From: CAVVTR01 sp963751245
GTDB taxonomy: Bacteria; Acidobacteriota; Thermoanaerobaculia; Thermoanaerobaculales; Thermoanaerobaculaceae
Assembly: GCA_963751245.1 (NCBI GenBank)
Contig: CAVVTR010000011.1
Location: 62,001-126,000, forward strand
Direction: 5' to 3'
DNA length: 64,000 nucleotides
The notes under the pieces are model-generated. The model had not been told where the DNA came from. It saw nothing but the letters and a program-made list of their open reading frames with translations, and ran no database searches. Position numbers and translations under genes: made by a program. This document shows, piece after piece, positions 10,378 to 19,174 of this stretch (position 1 is the stretch's first letter; each line of letters begins with the position of its first letter).

Positions 10378-12996
10378 TCAGGCGGCGCGGGGACGCCAGC
10401 GCCGCAGGCGCAGCGAGTTCGTCACCACGAACACCGAGGAGAACGCCATCGCCGCGGCGGCCATCTCCGGGCTGAGCAGGAGGTGGAGGGCCGGGTAGAG
10501 GACCCCCGCCGCGACGGGGATCCCCACCACGTTGTAGCCGAACGCCCACACCAGGTTCCAGCGGATGGTGCGCAAGGTGGACCGGGAGAGGTCGACAGCG
10601 TCGGCCAGCAGCGTCAGCTCGGGACGGGTGAGCACCAGCTGCGCGGCCTCGGCGGCCACGTCGGTGCCGGTTGCCAGGCTCACGCCCACGTCGGCGGCGG
10701 CCAGCGCCGGGGCGTCGTTGAGACCGTCGCCCACGAACACCACGCTGCCGGCGCGGCCGGTGGAGCGCAGCCGGGCGACCACGTCGACCTTCCCCGCCGG
10801 GAGCGCGTGGGCCACGACGTGGTCCGAATCGATGCCGACCTCCGCGGCCACCGCGCGCGCGGTGCCGGGGGCGTCGCCGGTCACCATCCACACGTCGAGG
10901 CCGCGCCGGCGGAGACCCGCCACGGCGGCCGCGGAGGTGGGGCGCACCGGGTCGGCCACGGCCAGCACCGCCACCGCGCGTCCGTCCACCGCCGCCACCA
11001 CGGGTGTGGCGGGCCGGGCCGCGAACTCGCGGACCACGGCAGCGGCGTCCCCGAGGTCGACGCCCTCGCCCTCCACGAAGGCGGGGCTGCCCACCAGCAC
11101 GGACCGGCCGTCCACCGTGGCGCGGACGCCGCGTCCCGGGACCGCCTCGACGGCCCCGGCCTCGACGGCGGCGACTCCGCGGGCGGCGAGGCCGTCCACC
11201 ACGGCGCGGGCCAGGGGGTGCTCGGAGCGGGCTTCGGCCCCCGCCACCAGCGGCAGCGCCGGCTCGCCCCCGGCGACGACGTGGACGACCTCCACGACCT
11301 CGGGGTGGCCCTCGGTGAGGGTGCCGGTCTTGTCGAAGACCACGGTGACGGCGGCGGCGAGGCGCTCCAGGGCCTCGGCCCGAGGCACCAGGACGCCGTG
11401 CTGCGCCCCGCGACCGGTGCCCACCATGAGAGCCGTCGGCGTTGCCAGTCCGAGGGCGCAGGGACAGGCGATGACGAGGACCGAGACCGCCGCGGTGAAG
11501 GCGTACAGCACCGCCGGCGCCGGCCCCACCACCAGCCAGACGCCCAGCGTCACGGCAGCGAGGCCGAGGACCACGGGGACGAACACGGCGGCGACCCGGT
11601 CGGCCAGGCGCTGGACCGGTGCCCGGGTGGTCTGGGCGCGGCGCACCATGCGCACGATCTGGGCCAGCACGGTCTCCTCGCCCACCCGCGTGGCCATGAC
11701 CAGGAGGGCACCTTCGCCGTTGACGGTGCCGCCGACGACGAGCTCCCCGGCCCCCTTGCGGACCGGCACCGGCTCCCCGGTGAGCATGGACTCGTCCACG
11801 GAGGAGGCGCCCTGCAGCACGGTGCCGTCGGCGGGGAGGCGCCCGCCCGGGAGGATCCGCACGCGGTCGCCGGCGGCCAGGGCTGAGGCCGCCACCTCCT
11901 CCTCGGCGCCGTCGTCGCCCACCCGCCGGGCGGTGGCAGGGGCGAGGCGCATGAGGGCGCGGATCGCCTCCGAGGTGCGGCCCTTGGCGCGGGCCTCGAG
12001 CAGCCGCCCGAGGAGGATGAGCGCGATGATCATGAGGGCGGCCTCGTAGTAGACGTTGGCGGCGAGGCCGGCGGCGTGGAACGCCCCGGGGGCGGCGGTG
12101 GCGGCCAGGGAGGCGGCCACGGCGGCGCCGGTGCCGAGCGCGATGAGGGTGTTCATGTCGGTGGTGCGGTGGCGGGCGGCGCTGACGGCACCGTGGAGGA
12201 ACGGCCATCCCGCCCACAGCCACACGGGCAGCGTGAGGGCGGCAAGGCCCCAGCGGAGCGCACCCGGCGGCACGCTCCAGAGGAACGGCGCCACCGCCCG
12301 TGCGAGGCCGCGCAGGGGCACCGAGAGCCAGCGCAGCAGGTCCACGGCGGCGGCGCCGTGGGCGCCGGCGGCCTCGCGCCCCATGAGCACGGCGGAGACG
12401 ACCATGACCACGGCCCCGGTGAGGGCGGAGGCGATGAGGCGCCGGCGGAGGTCGCGGACCTCGTCCGCGCGGAGGCGCTCCTCGACGGCGACGGCGTCCT
12501 CGCCCTCCTCGACGCCGGGAGCGACGCCGTACCCGGAGGCGTCCACCGCGCGGGCCAACGCCGCGGTGGCGACGCCGGCCACGTGCTCGACGCGCACCTC
12601 GCCGGAGGCCAGGTTGATGGTCGCCTCGAGGACGCCGGGGACGGTCCGGAGCGCCTTCTCGACCTTGTTCACGCAGGAGGCGCAGTGCATGCCCGCCACG
12701 TGCAGGGTGGTCGAGGACACCGGCACCTGGTAGCCGGCGTCGCGCACGGCGGAGACCAGGGCGGCGGCGCCGGTGGCCGCGCCCGGCGACAGGGACACGG
12801 CGGCCCGCCCGGCGGCCAGGTTGACGACGACGCCCTCCACGCCCGGCAGGGCGGCGAGGGACTTCTCCACGTGTGCGACGCAGCCGGCGCAGCGCATCCC
12901 GGCGACGGGAAGCTCCACCACCGGCGTCGCCGCGGCGGCGTCGTGGCCGGGAGCGGGCTCGTCGGGGAGGAGCGGCAGGGTGGTCCGGATCTCCAT
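10378..12996 (-). CDS. copA: Copper-exporting P1B-type ATPase
   Basis: 872-residue Cu(I) pump of the inner membrane. Two N-terminal heavy-metal domains carry GMRCAGC (Cys36, Cys39) and GMHCASC. The transmembrane metal site is ACPCALGLATP, with the later Cu-specific residues GYNVVGIP and MAFSSVFVVTNSLRL. Catalytic motifs: DKTGTLTEG (phosphorylated Asp), SEHPLA (the HP of the ATP domain), MVTGD and GDGLNDAPAL. ATG 12996 is preferred because GAGGTG lies 6 nt upstream; another ATG is at 13002. It is a single gene with its own promoter and a palindrome resembling a CsoR-type site. No copper chaperone or regulator gene is adjacent. Confidence 0.95.
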   Translation of the reverse strand: MEIRTTLPLLPDEPAPGHDAAAATPVVELPVAGMRCAGCVAHVEKSLAALPGVEGVVVNLAAGRAAVSLSPGAATGAAALVSAVRDAGYQVPVSSTTLHVAGMHCASCVNKVEKALRTVPGVLEATINLASGEVRVEHVAGVATAALARAVDASGYGVAPGVEEGEDAVAVEERLRADEVRDLRRRLIASALTGAVVMVVSAVLMGREAAGAHGAAAVDLLRWLSVPLRGLARAVAPFLWSVPPGALRWGLAALTLPVWLWAGWPFLHGAVSAARHRTTDMNTLIALGTGAAVAASLAATAAPGAFHAAGLAANVYYEAALMIIALILLGRLLEARAKGRTSEAIRALMRLAPATARRVGDDGAEEEVAASALAAGDRVRILPGGRLPADGTVLQGASSVDESMLTGEPVPVRKGAGELVVGGTVNGEGALLVMATRVGEETVLAQIVRMVRRAQTTRAPVQRLADRVAAVFVPVVLGLAAVTLGVWLVVGPAPAVLYAFTAAVSVLVIACPCALGLATPTALMVGTGRGAQHGVLVPRAEALERLAAAVTVVFDKTGTLTEGHPEVVEVVHVVAGGEPALPLVAGAEARSEHPLARAVVDGLAARGVAAVEAGAVEAVPGRGVRATVDGRSVLVGSPAFVEGEGVDLGDAAAVVREFAARPATPVVAAVDGRAVAVLAVADPVRPTSAAAVAGLRRRGLDVWMVTGDAPGTARAVAAEVGIDSDHVVAHALPAGKVDVVARLRSTGRAGSVVFVGDGLNDAPALAAADVGVSLATGTDVAAEAAQLVLTRPELTLLADAVDLSRSTLRTIRWNLVWAFGYNVVGIPVAAGVLYPALHLLLSPEMAAAAMAFSSVFVVTNSLRLRRWRPRAA

Positions 12997-13018
12997 CAAC
13001 ATCACCTCATGGTTATGG

Positions 13019-13024
13019 ATTATA
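13019..13024 (-). promoter_or_regulatory. -10 element of copA
   Basis: Perfect TATAAT on the minus strand, 22 nt before the ATG at 12996. The expected -35 position (about 13042-13047) has no consensus hexamer, as is common for activated or tightly regulated promoters. Confidence 0.6.
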
Positions 13025-13044
13025 AGCCCTCGCGCCGCCGCCGG

Positions 13045-13058
13045 CACCCCGGAGGGTG
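13045..13058 (-). promoter_or_regulatory. Palindrome at the copA -35, CsoR-like operator candidate
   Basis: The 14-base palindrome CACCC-TCCG-GGGTG (minus strand) overlaps the -35 position. Copper-responsive CsoR repressors bind palindromes with an ACCC-N4-GGGT core, which this contains. No csoR gene is in the window, so this is a sequence resemblance only. Confidence 0.4.
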
Positions 13059-13119
13059 TCGCGTTCGTGGACAGGACGCGCTAAGGTACCCCTCGATCAC
13101 TGGGGAGGTCATCGACAGG

Positions 13120-14976
13120 GTGCCACGCGGAGAGAACGGGGACCAGTGGACGGCTGGCGCCGCGTTGGCGTCGTGGGCGGGGGCCTTTCAGCGGTTCACA
13201 TCGAGGTTGCAGCTCTACAACTTCGGCCGGTGGTTGGCGCTCGCCAGCATGGTGGGACTGGTGACCGGCCTGGGCGCCGTCATCCTCACCTGGGGGATCG
13301 ACGGGGCGACGTCACTGTTCATGCTGGGCGGGGCCGGGTTCATCCCTCCCGGGCACGGCCATCCGTGGGCGACGACCTGGCGGGCGCCTGTGCGTCCGTG
13401 GACGTTCCTCATCATCCTTCCCGCCGCCGGCCTGCTGGTGGGGTGGCTCATCGAGCGCTTCGCGCCCGAGGCGGAGGGGCACGGCACCGACGCCGTGATC
13501 CGGGCGTACCACCGGGACCGCGCCATGGTGCGGAGCCGCGTGGTCCCGGTGAAGCTGCTGGCCTCCCTGCTCACCATCGGCTCGGGGGGCTCCGCGGGCC
13601 GCGAGGGACCGGTGGCCCAGGTCGGCGGCGGCTTCGGGAGCAGCCTGGCGCGGGTGCTGGGTCTGGCGGCCGGGGAGCGCCGGATGCTGGTGATCGCCGG
13701 GATGGCCGGGGGCATCGGCGGGATGTTCCGCGCACCGCTGGGTGGGGCGCTCTTCGCCATCGAGGTGCTCTACTCGGAGAACGAGTTCGAGTCCGAGGCC
13801 CTCATCCCGGCCCTGATCTCGTCCATCGTGTCCTACGTGGTGACGACGTCGTTGACCGGGTGGGGGACCATCTTCCAGGTCCCGCCCATCGGCTTCGCGA
13901 ACCCGCGGGAGCTGGTGGCCTACCTGCTCCTGGGGGGGCTGCTCGCGCTGGTCGGGTTCGTCTACGTCGGGGTGTTCTACGGCGTCCGCAACGGGATCTT
14001 CGCGGCGCTGCCGGTGCCGCGCTGGACCCGGCCCGCCATCGGCGGGTTCGGGGTGGCGCTCATCGCGCTCGTGCTGCCGCAGGTGCTGGGGGGAGGGTAC
14101 GGCTGGCTGCAGCTCACCCTCGACGGGAAGCTGGGGCTCTCGCTGCTGCTCCTGCTGGTGCCGGCGAAGATCGTCGCGACGGCGCTCACCATCGGCTCCG
14201 GCGGTTCCGGCGGCGTGTTCGCGCCATCCCTCATCATCGGCGGCATGACGGGAGCGGTGTTCGCGCAGGTGGCGCAGGCGCTCTTCCCCGCCTTCGCGCC
14301 GGACCCGGTGGCCTGCGTGCTGGTGGGCATGGGCGGGTTCTTCGCGGGTGTGGCCAAGGTTCCCGTCGCGTCCCTCATCATGGTGTCGGACATGAGCGGG
14401 TCGTACCAGCTGCTGGTGCCGATGATGCTCGCATCCTCGGTGGCGTTCCTCCTCACGCGGGGTCTGTCGATCTACGACGAGCAGGTGCCGGGGCGGGTCG
14501 ACTCGCCGGCCCACGTGGGCGACTTCGAGGTGGACGTGCTCAAGCGCCTGTCGGTGCGGGACGTCATGCGGACGGACGGGGTGTCGACCGTGCACCGCTC
14601 GACGCCGTTCGCGGAGCTCGTCGAGATCGTCTCCTCGACAACGCAGGACCTCTTTCCGGTCACCGACGGCGAAGGTGCGCTGGTGGGGATCTTCTCGGTA
14701 TCCGACGTGCGCAACCTCATGGCCACCCCGGAGATCTGGTCCGCCCTGGTGGCGGAGGACCTGGCGGTGGAGGCCGAGGGGATCGCGTACCTGCGCCCCG
14801 AGGACGATCTCCACGTGGCTCTGCGGCGGTTCACGGCGCTCCGGGTGACGGCGCTGCCGGTCCTCGAAACGGCGCCGCCCGCCCGCCTCCTCGCCTTCGT
14901 GACGTACCAGGAGGTGCTGCAGGCCTACGACCAGGCCTGCCGGAACGCCCAGGAGGAGGCGACGGAGAGCGCGTGA
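13120..14976 (+). CDS. ClC-family chloride channel/antiporter with C-terminal CBS pair
   Basis: 618 residues. The membrane part has the ClC ion-pathway motifs GSGGSAGREGP, including the gating Glu, and GSGGSGGVFAP, with about ten or more hydrophobic helices. From ~residue 476 two CBS modules follow (VRDVMRTDGVSTV..., DLFPVTDGEGALVGIFS), which in this family bind adenine nucleotides and tune transport. The gating Glu is compatible with a Cl-/H+ exchanger or a channel. GTG 13120 is taken as start, preceded by GGGGAGG; the frame is open further upstream but antisense to copA. Divergent from copA. Confidence 0.85.
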   Translation: MPRGENGDQWTAGAALASWAGAFQRFTSRLQLYNFGRWLALASMVGLVTGLGAVILTWGIDGATSLFMLGGAGFIPPGHGHPWATTWRAPVRPWTFLIILPAAGLLVGWLIERFAPEAEGHGTDAVIRAYHRDRAMVRSRVVPVKLLASLLTIGSGGSAGREGPVAQVGGGFGSSLARVLGLAAGERRMLVIAGMAGGIGGMFRAPLGGALFAIEVLYSENEFESEALIPALISSIVSYVVTTSLTGWGTIFQVPPIGFANPRELVAYLLLGGLLALVGFVYVGVFYGVRNGIFAALPVPRWTRPAIGGFGVALIALVLPQVLGGGYGWLQLTLDGKLGLSLLLLLVPAKIVATALTIGSGGSGGVFAPSLIIGGMTGAVFAQVAQALFPAFAPDPVACVLVGMGGFFAGVAKVPVASLIMVSDMSGSYQLLVPMMLASSVAFLLTRGLSIYDEQVPGRVDSPAHVGDFEVDVLKRLSVRDVMRTDGVSTVHRSTPFAELVEIVSSTTQDLFPVTDGEGALVGIFSVSDVRNLMATPEIWSALVAEDLAVEAEGIAYLRPEDDLHVALRRFTALRVTALPVLETAPPARLLAFVTYQEVLQAYDQACRNAQEEATESA

Positions 14977-15253
14977 CCCCGCTGGCGGCATCGGGTCCGA
15001 TGAAGGCGCTCCAAGGGGTTCCCATGGTTCTCGCGGGGGGCGGATCGTGCTCGTCGGACGGGCGGTCCCGGCGTTCCCCACGGCGGCCCGGCTCTTCTCC
15101 TTCTTCCGCCACAGCGAACACGGCCCGGGCTGGCCGGATCCAGGCGCCGTCATCGCGGTCTTCGTGGTCCCGTTCGACGCCGTCCGGGGCCGGGTGCCGG
15201 GCTGGTGGGTGCTGCCGGCCTCGCGCCGCTGAGGGCGCGGGCCGGCCGGGCGA
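14977..15253. other. Intergenic stretch without a convincing gene
   Basis: Between the ClC gene and the terminator hairpin. A 61-codon frame (15047-15232, +) exists but has no Shine-Dalgarno site and no recognisable family. I see no RNA gene or repeat here. Confidence 0.5.
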
Positions 15254-15281
15254 CGGGCCCGGAGACGGAGCTCCGGGCCCG
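15254..15281. terminator. Hairpin between convergent genes
   Basis: An 11-bp perfect stem (15254-15264 with 15271-15281) with loop ACGGAG lies between the ClC gene (+) and the small secreted protein gene (-). No T-run; it could act on either strand. Confidence 0.5.
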
Positions 15282-15289
15282 CCGGCTGC

Positions 15290-15661
15290 TCAGAGCTTCT
15301 TGACCTGCGTCACCGAGATGGCCTTGATGCCGGCCTTCTCCGCCACCGGGCCGGTGACCTGGACCTGGTCGGCGGCCAGGGTCTTGGCCTGCTCGAATGC
15401 GGTGGCGTCGTCATGGGGCGCCATGAGCAGGTAGACGGTGCCGTCGGCGGTGAGCAGGCCCATGGGCTCGCCGTTCTTCAGGCAGGTCTGGGCGCACATG
15501 CGGTGCCCTTCGCCCCGGGCGCCGTGGTCGAGGTAGCAGGCGAGATCCACGATCTCACCCTTGACGGTGACGGAAGCCTGCTCGGCGGCGCCGGCCACCG
15601 CTGCGAAGGCGGCCAGCATGACGAGCACGGCGGCTGCGCTCACGATCCTCTTCATCCTCAT
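15290..15661 (-). CDS. Small exported protein with three conserved-looking Cys
   Basis: 123 residues. Residues 1-25 are a Sec signal peptide (basic MRMKR, hydrophobic core, AGAAE cleavage region). The mature part has LACYLDHGARGEGHRMCAQ with a third Cys in TCLKNGEP, then a beta-rich tail (GTVYLLMAPHDDATAFEQA). The Cys/His-containing segment could bind a metal or haem, but I do not recognise a named family. ATG 15661 follows GGGGGGA. A TATACT hexamer at 15739-15744 (minus strand) is a possible -10. It sits between copper and cytochrome genes, which hints at a periplasmic redox or metal role. Confidence 0.7.
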   Translation of the reverse strand: MRMKRIVSAAAVLVMLAAFAAVAGAAEQASVTVKGEIVDLACYLDHGARGEGHRMCAQTCLKNGEPMGLLTADGTVYLLMAPHDDATAFEQAKTLAADQVQVTGPVAEKAGIKAISVTQVKKL

Positions 15662-15738
15662 CGGTCCCCCCGTTACCGGCCGCGCGGCGGCCGTCTGCTG
15701 CGGAAAAGGTTGCGGAAGAAACTCGGTCTCATTGCTGG

Positions 15739-15744
15739 AGTATA
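15739..15744 (-). promoter_or_regulatory. Possible -10 of the small exported protein gene
   Basis: TATACT on the minus strand, 77 nt before the start at 15661. No good -35. The 256-bp region 15662-15917 holds nothing else I can support. Confidence 0.3.
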
Positions 15745-15917
15745 CGCTGAATCACGTCCAAAGGTAACCGTGGCCTCGGATTCCACAACGCAGGCGTCCG
15801 GGCCGGGCTGAAGGCGTCCCCGGTGGGCCCGCGGGGCGCTCCGGAGCGCGAGGCGCGGGGCCCGGCACGGTGATCCGCATCACCATGACCGGCGTCCCTG
15901 GAAACGATCCGGTGGTG

Positions 15918-16495
15918 TCAGGGGGTCAGCGTGCGCTCGATGCGGCGGTCGGGGATCAGCCACACGACGGCGACGAGGACGTAGAGGGCGCAGGCGATCC
16001 AAGGGGAGACCGCGCACAGCACGATGGCGGCGACGTAGATGAGCATGGAGAGCTTGCCCTTGGGGTCCCGCCCGAGGGCGGGGGCGAGGACCGAGCTTCC
16101 TGCCGTGCAGCGCGACGAGGGTCCTGGTGAGGATGAAGTACGCGACGGAGGCCAGGAAGAGGACGGCGCCGTAGAGCGCGACGGGCCAGGGCGCGAAGCC
16201 GTTCTCGCCCATCCAGGCGGTGGCGAAGGGGAAGAGGGAGAGCCAGAAGAGCAGGTGGAGGTTGGCCCACAGGACGCGGCCGTCGACGTGGCTGATGGCC
16301 TGCAGGAGGTGGTGGTGGTTGTTCCAGTAGATCCCGAGGTAGAGGAAGCTGAGCACGTAGCTCAGGAAGGCGGAGGTAGCGGGACGAGCGCGGCGCGGGG
16401 TGGCGCCGCGCGGCCCGGTCGAGCCCCAGCACCATGACGGTGATGATGATCGCGAGCACACCGTCACTGAACGCCTCCATCCTCCCCTTGCTCAC
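15918..16495 (-). pseudogene. TMEM175/DUF1211-like potassium channel, frameshifted twice
   Basis: All parts of a bacterial TMEM175 protein are present but in three frames. From GTG 16495: SKGRMEAFSDGVLAIIITVM, with the hallmark FSD filter motif. In a second frame (about 16400-16100): AFLSYVLSFLYLGIYWNN and LLFWLSLFPFATAWMGE. In the third frame: SMLIYVAAIVLCAVSPWIA and LIPDRRIERTLTP, ending at TGA 15920-15918. The family forms tetrameric K+ channels. The start is fixed by a GTGA overlap with the cytochrome gene stop. Net shifts lie around 16400-16420 and around 16095. As read, only the first ~45 residues would be made correctly. It may be a decayed gene or sequencing indels. Confidence 0.75.
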
Positions 16496-17313
16496 GGCAC
16501 CACCGTCCTGCCGGCGGCCGGCGCGCCGCGCAGGGCGCCCTCGAAGGGATCCGTGCGGAGCCACGCCACGTAGTCCCAGAGGGCGTCGAGGTCGCCGTCG
16601 CCGAGGGCTGGGCCGAACGCCGGCATGGCGAGGCTGGCGCGATCCAGGAAGTGCGCGGCGAGGCGGTCGCGCGAGAAGCGCCGGGATCGGCCATCCCTCA
16701 CCCACTGGGTGAACTCCCCGCGGTCGCGGACGAGGTGGGGGAACTCGGGTCCCAGGAAGCCGGGAACGGTGGCCGTGAGGGAGCCGGGGTTGGGGCGGCC
16801 GCCGGCGCCGCCGGTGCCGTGGCAGGACAGGCAGGCGAGCTTCCGGGCCACTGCGGCGCCCCGGGCGGCAGGTCCGGAGGGGGCCACGAGGACGCCGTCG
16901 GCGGCGAGGACGAACGCCGCCAGGTCGCGGATCTGGCGGCCGCTGAAGCGGTTCCGGAACGCCTTCATGTGGAACGGCGGAGAGCCCGCCCCGGAGGCGC
17001 GCGGGGGGGAGGAGGCGCGGGGGCGCCCGTCGGCGATCCAGCCGAGCACGTCCTCCGGCGCGCGCACGTACATCATCGTGTTGCCGCCGAAGAACGAGGG
17101 CACGACGCCCCACCGGCTCCCGGGGTTGGCGGGCTCCCCGGTTGGCGCGGCGTGGCAGCTCAGGCACCCCTGTCGCCGGGCGAGGGCCGCGCCGCGCCGG
17201 ACGGCGTTGTCGGACCGCAGGTCCCAGTACCAGCCGGGAGCCTGGCGGGCGACCACGATGGCCACGACCAGAGCCGGAAAGAGCGCCGCCGCGAGGCGGA
17301 ACCAAGATCGCAT
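16492..17313 (-). CDS. Membrane-anchored diheme cytochrome c
   Basis: 273 residues. One N-terminal transmembrane/signal segment (WFRLAAALFPALVVAIVV) anchors or exports it. Two class I cytochrome c domains follow, each with CLSCH: one in ARRQGCLSCHAAP and one in ARKLACLSCHGTG. Met residues downstream of each domain (for example SLAMPAFGPALGDGDLDALW) are candidate axial ligands. ATG 17313 is used because AGGAGA lies 8 nt upstream. Role: electron transfer in the periplasm; partner unknown. It diverges from the cupredoxin gene across 125 bp (17314-17438), which has a perfect TTGACA (minus, 17396-17391) without a good -10. Its stop overlaps the TMEM175-like gene start. Confidence 0.9.
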   Translation of the reverse strand: MRSWFRLAAALFPALVVAIVVARQAPGWYWDLRSDNAVRRGAALARRQGCLSCHAAPTGEPANPGSRWGVVPSFFGGNTMMYVRAPEDVLGWIADGRPRASSPPRASGAGSPPFHMKAFRNRFSGRQIRDLAAFVLAADGVLVAPSGPAARGAAVARKLACLSCHGTGGAGGRPNPGSLTATVPGFLGPEFPHLVRDRGEFTQWVRDGRSRRFSRDRLAAHFLDRASLAMPAFGPALGDGDLDALWDYVAWLRTDPFEGALRGAPAAGRTVVP

Positions 17314-17438
17314 CTCAGTGTCTCCTGCAGCCAGTGTACCGCGGGACGACGGAGTGGAATTGTGGCGTTCGGTCTGGAGGTTGTCGGGTGTGTCAACAAA
17401 CCGGGCCCGGCCCGTCGAGCCGGGGAGGAGGCAGGCCG

Positions 17439-18029
17439 ATGAGACCGGGGAACGGCTGGATCGCGGCGGCGGGCGTCGCCGTGCTGTTGGCGGCACCGGC
17501 AGGGGCGGGCACCATCACGGGGCACGTGAGCTCGGCCTCCGGGGCCGCGGTGTCCGACGCCGTCGTCTACGTCGGGGCGATCCCCGGGAAGAGCTTTCCT
17601 GCGCCGGCCGCCCACGCGCTCATGGACCAGAAGAACCTGACCTTCATCCCCCACGTGCTTCCCGTCCAGGAGGGGACCACGGTGGACTTCGCCAACAGCG
17701 ACTCCGTGGAGCACAACGTGTTCTCGCCGGACCCCTGCGCGCCGGCGTTCGATCTCGGGACCTGGGGGAAGGGCGGGGTGCGGAGCCACACCTTCGACAA
17801 GCCGTGCAAGGCGGTGGTCCTGTGCAGCATCCACCCGGACATGGAGGCGTTCGTCGTCGTCGTGCCGACCCCGTACTTCGCGAGGACCGACGGCACCGGG
17901 TCGTATGCGATCCAGGGGGTGCCCGACGGCGCCTACACCTTGCACGCGTGGGCCCCGAACGTGCCGGAGCAGTCCCTGGAGGTCGCCGTGCGCGGCACTG
18001 CGACCGCCGACTTCAGGATGGTCCCGTGA
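17439..18029 (+). CDS. Exported cupredoxin-like (plastocyanin-type) protein
   Basis: 196 residues. Signal peptide at residues 1-24 (IAAAGVAVLLAAPAGAG). The cupredoxin part has the type-1 copper ligands in the usual order: His in SVEHNVFSPD, then Cys, His and Met in VLCSIHPDMEAF. A carboxypeptidase-regulatory-like beta-sandwich may follow (TGSYAIQGVPDGAYTLHAW). Such proteins shuttle electrons in the periplasm. ATG 17439 follows GGGGAGGAGG. Its stop overlaps the GTG of the next cytochrome (GTGA), so the two are co-translated and may be redox partners. Confidence 0.85.
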   Translation: MRPGNGWIAAAGVAVLLAAPAGAGTITGHVSSASGAAVSDAVVYVGAIPGKSFPAPAAHALMDQKNLTFIPHVLPVQEGTTVDFANSDSVEHNVFSPDPCAPAFDLGTWGKGGVRSHTFDKPCKAVVLCSIHPDMEAFVVVVPTPYFARTDGTGSYAIQGVPDGAYTLHAWAPNVPEQSLEVAVRGTATADFRMVP

Positions 18030-19072
18030 GCAGACGGCCCGGGCACCGGGGAGGTGGCCGCCGGCCGTGGGGGTGGCGGATCCTCGCCGCCGCGGTGACG
18101 TCGGTGGCCGGCGCGGCCATCGTGGCGGGGCTGACGGTGGCCGCGGCGGCGCGGGGGATCGGCGCGCCGGCGGGCGAGGCGGCGCCGGTGCCGCCGGTGA
18201 CCCCCGTGGAGGGGCCGAGCTGGCTCGCACACCTCGGGCTGACGGTCTCTGAGACCTCGATGGGGCAGATGGGCGGCGAGACGGGTCCGGAGGCCACCGG
18301 GCGGCGGGAGCCCGGACTCGAGGATCTGGTGGGGCAGGAGGGCGCTCTGCACTCAATGCTCACGAGGTTCCTCTCGCTGTTCCGGTTCGACCGGGGAGAG
18401 GCCGAGGGGGCGCTGCAGCAGCCGTTCCTGCTGGCCGGCGCGGATCTGTACCGCCTCAACTGCCGGTCCTGCCACGGCCCGGATGGAAGGGGAAGCCCGC
18501 CGGAGATCCGTTCGGTTCTGGGACCGGTGCAGGGGGCGTCGGCCGCCATGATCGAGGCGAGGATGAAGAAGCTGGGCAGGACGCTTCCCGAGGCGATGGC
18601 GGAGCAGCTGGCGGCGCAGGGGGAGGCGACGATCCGCACGCGCCTGCGCAAGGGAGGCCAGAAGATGCCGGCGCTGCCCTACCTGCGTGACGACGAGGTG
18701 GAAGCGCTCCTGGGGTACCTGGGCACCCTGGCGGACGTACCGCCGACCCGGCGCACGGAGAAGCTGGTGCGGGAGTCCGCGGCGCGGGTCGGCGAGCAGC
18801 TGGTCAAGGGCACCTGCCACGTCTGCCACGCCGCGACGGGGCCCGGCCGCGGGCGGGGCATGATGATGATGATGCGCGGTGTGATCCCGTCCCTGGCGAG
18901 CATGCCGGAGCAGGAGTCGCTGGGCTCCGTCATCCACCAGGTGCAGGGAGGATCGCCGCCGATGATGGGGATGATGGCGGGCAACCAGCTGATGCCGGCG
19001 TATCCGTACATCACGCAGGACGAGGCGGCGGCGGCGTATCTGTACCTGGGAGCGTATCCGCCGCAGCGGTGA
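18026..19072 (+). CDS. Diheme cytochrome c with Met-rich segments
   Basis: 348 residues. Residues ~18-42 form an N-terminal membrane or signal segment (WRILAAAVTSVAGAAIVAG). Two haem c motifs are visible, CRSCHGPDG and CHVCHAATG. Unusual Met clusters occur in the second domain: GMMMMMRG and later PPMMGMMAGNQLMPAYP. One Met may ligate haem, but runs of Met are more typical of Cu(I)-binding segments. GTG 18026 is fixed by the overlap with the cupredoxin stop. Two strong hairpins follow the gene. Probably a periplasmic electron carrier working with the cupredoxin. Confidence 0.9.
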   Translation: MSRRPGHRGGGRRPWGWRILAAAVTSVAGAAIVAGLTVAAAARGIGAPAGEAAPVPPVTPVEGPSWLAHLGLTVSETSMGQMGGETGPEATGRREPGLEDLVGQEGALHSMLTRFLSLFRFDRGEAEGALQQPFLLAGADLYRLNCRSCHGPDGRGSPPEIRSVLGPVQGASAAMIEARMKKLGRTLPEAMAEQLAAQGEATIRTRLRKGGQKMPALPYLRDDEVEALLGYLGTLADVPPTRRTEKLVRESAARVGEQLVKGTCHVCHAATGPGRGRGMMMMMRGVIPSLASMPEQESLGSVIHQVQGGSPPMMGMMAGNQLMPAYPYITQDEAAAAYLYLGAYPPQR

Positions 19073-19080
19073 GCAGCGAA

Positions 19081-19105
19081 CGCGGACGCCGCCGGGGCGT
19101 CCGCG
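19081..19105. terminator. Hairpin after the diheme cytochrome gene
   Basis: Perfect 10-bp stem (19081-19090 with 19096-19105), 5-nt loop, 9 nt past the stop codon. No T-run. Confidence 0.55.
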
Positions 19106-19124
19106 AGAGCGGGGGGAGACGGTG

Positions 19125-19158
19125 CGCCGGCCGGAGGAGGCCTCCGGCCGGCGTTTCC
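19125..19158. terminator. Strong hairpin between convergent genes
   Basis: Perfect 13-bp stem (19125-19137 with 19141-19153), loop AGG, followed by TTTCC. It lies between the rightward cytochrome gene and the end of the leftward metal operon and probably terminates the cytochrome transcript. Confidence 0.7.
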
Positions 19159-19174
19159 TTCCCGGGAGAGAGCC

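Noticed and set aside
15047..15232. 61-codon ORF between the ClC and small secreted protein genes
   Set aside because: No Shine-Dalgarno site, no family resemblance, and probably chance in a GC-rich gap.
16625..18025. 815-residue version of the diheme cytochrome reading back to 16625
   Set aside because: The upstream part is antisense to the other cytochrome gene; the GTG at 18026 overlapping the cupredoxin stop is the natural start.
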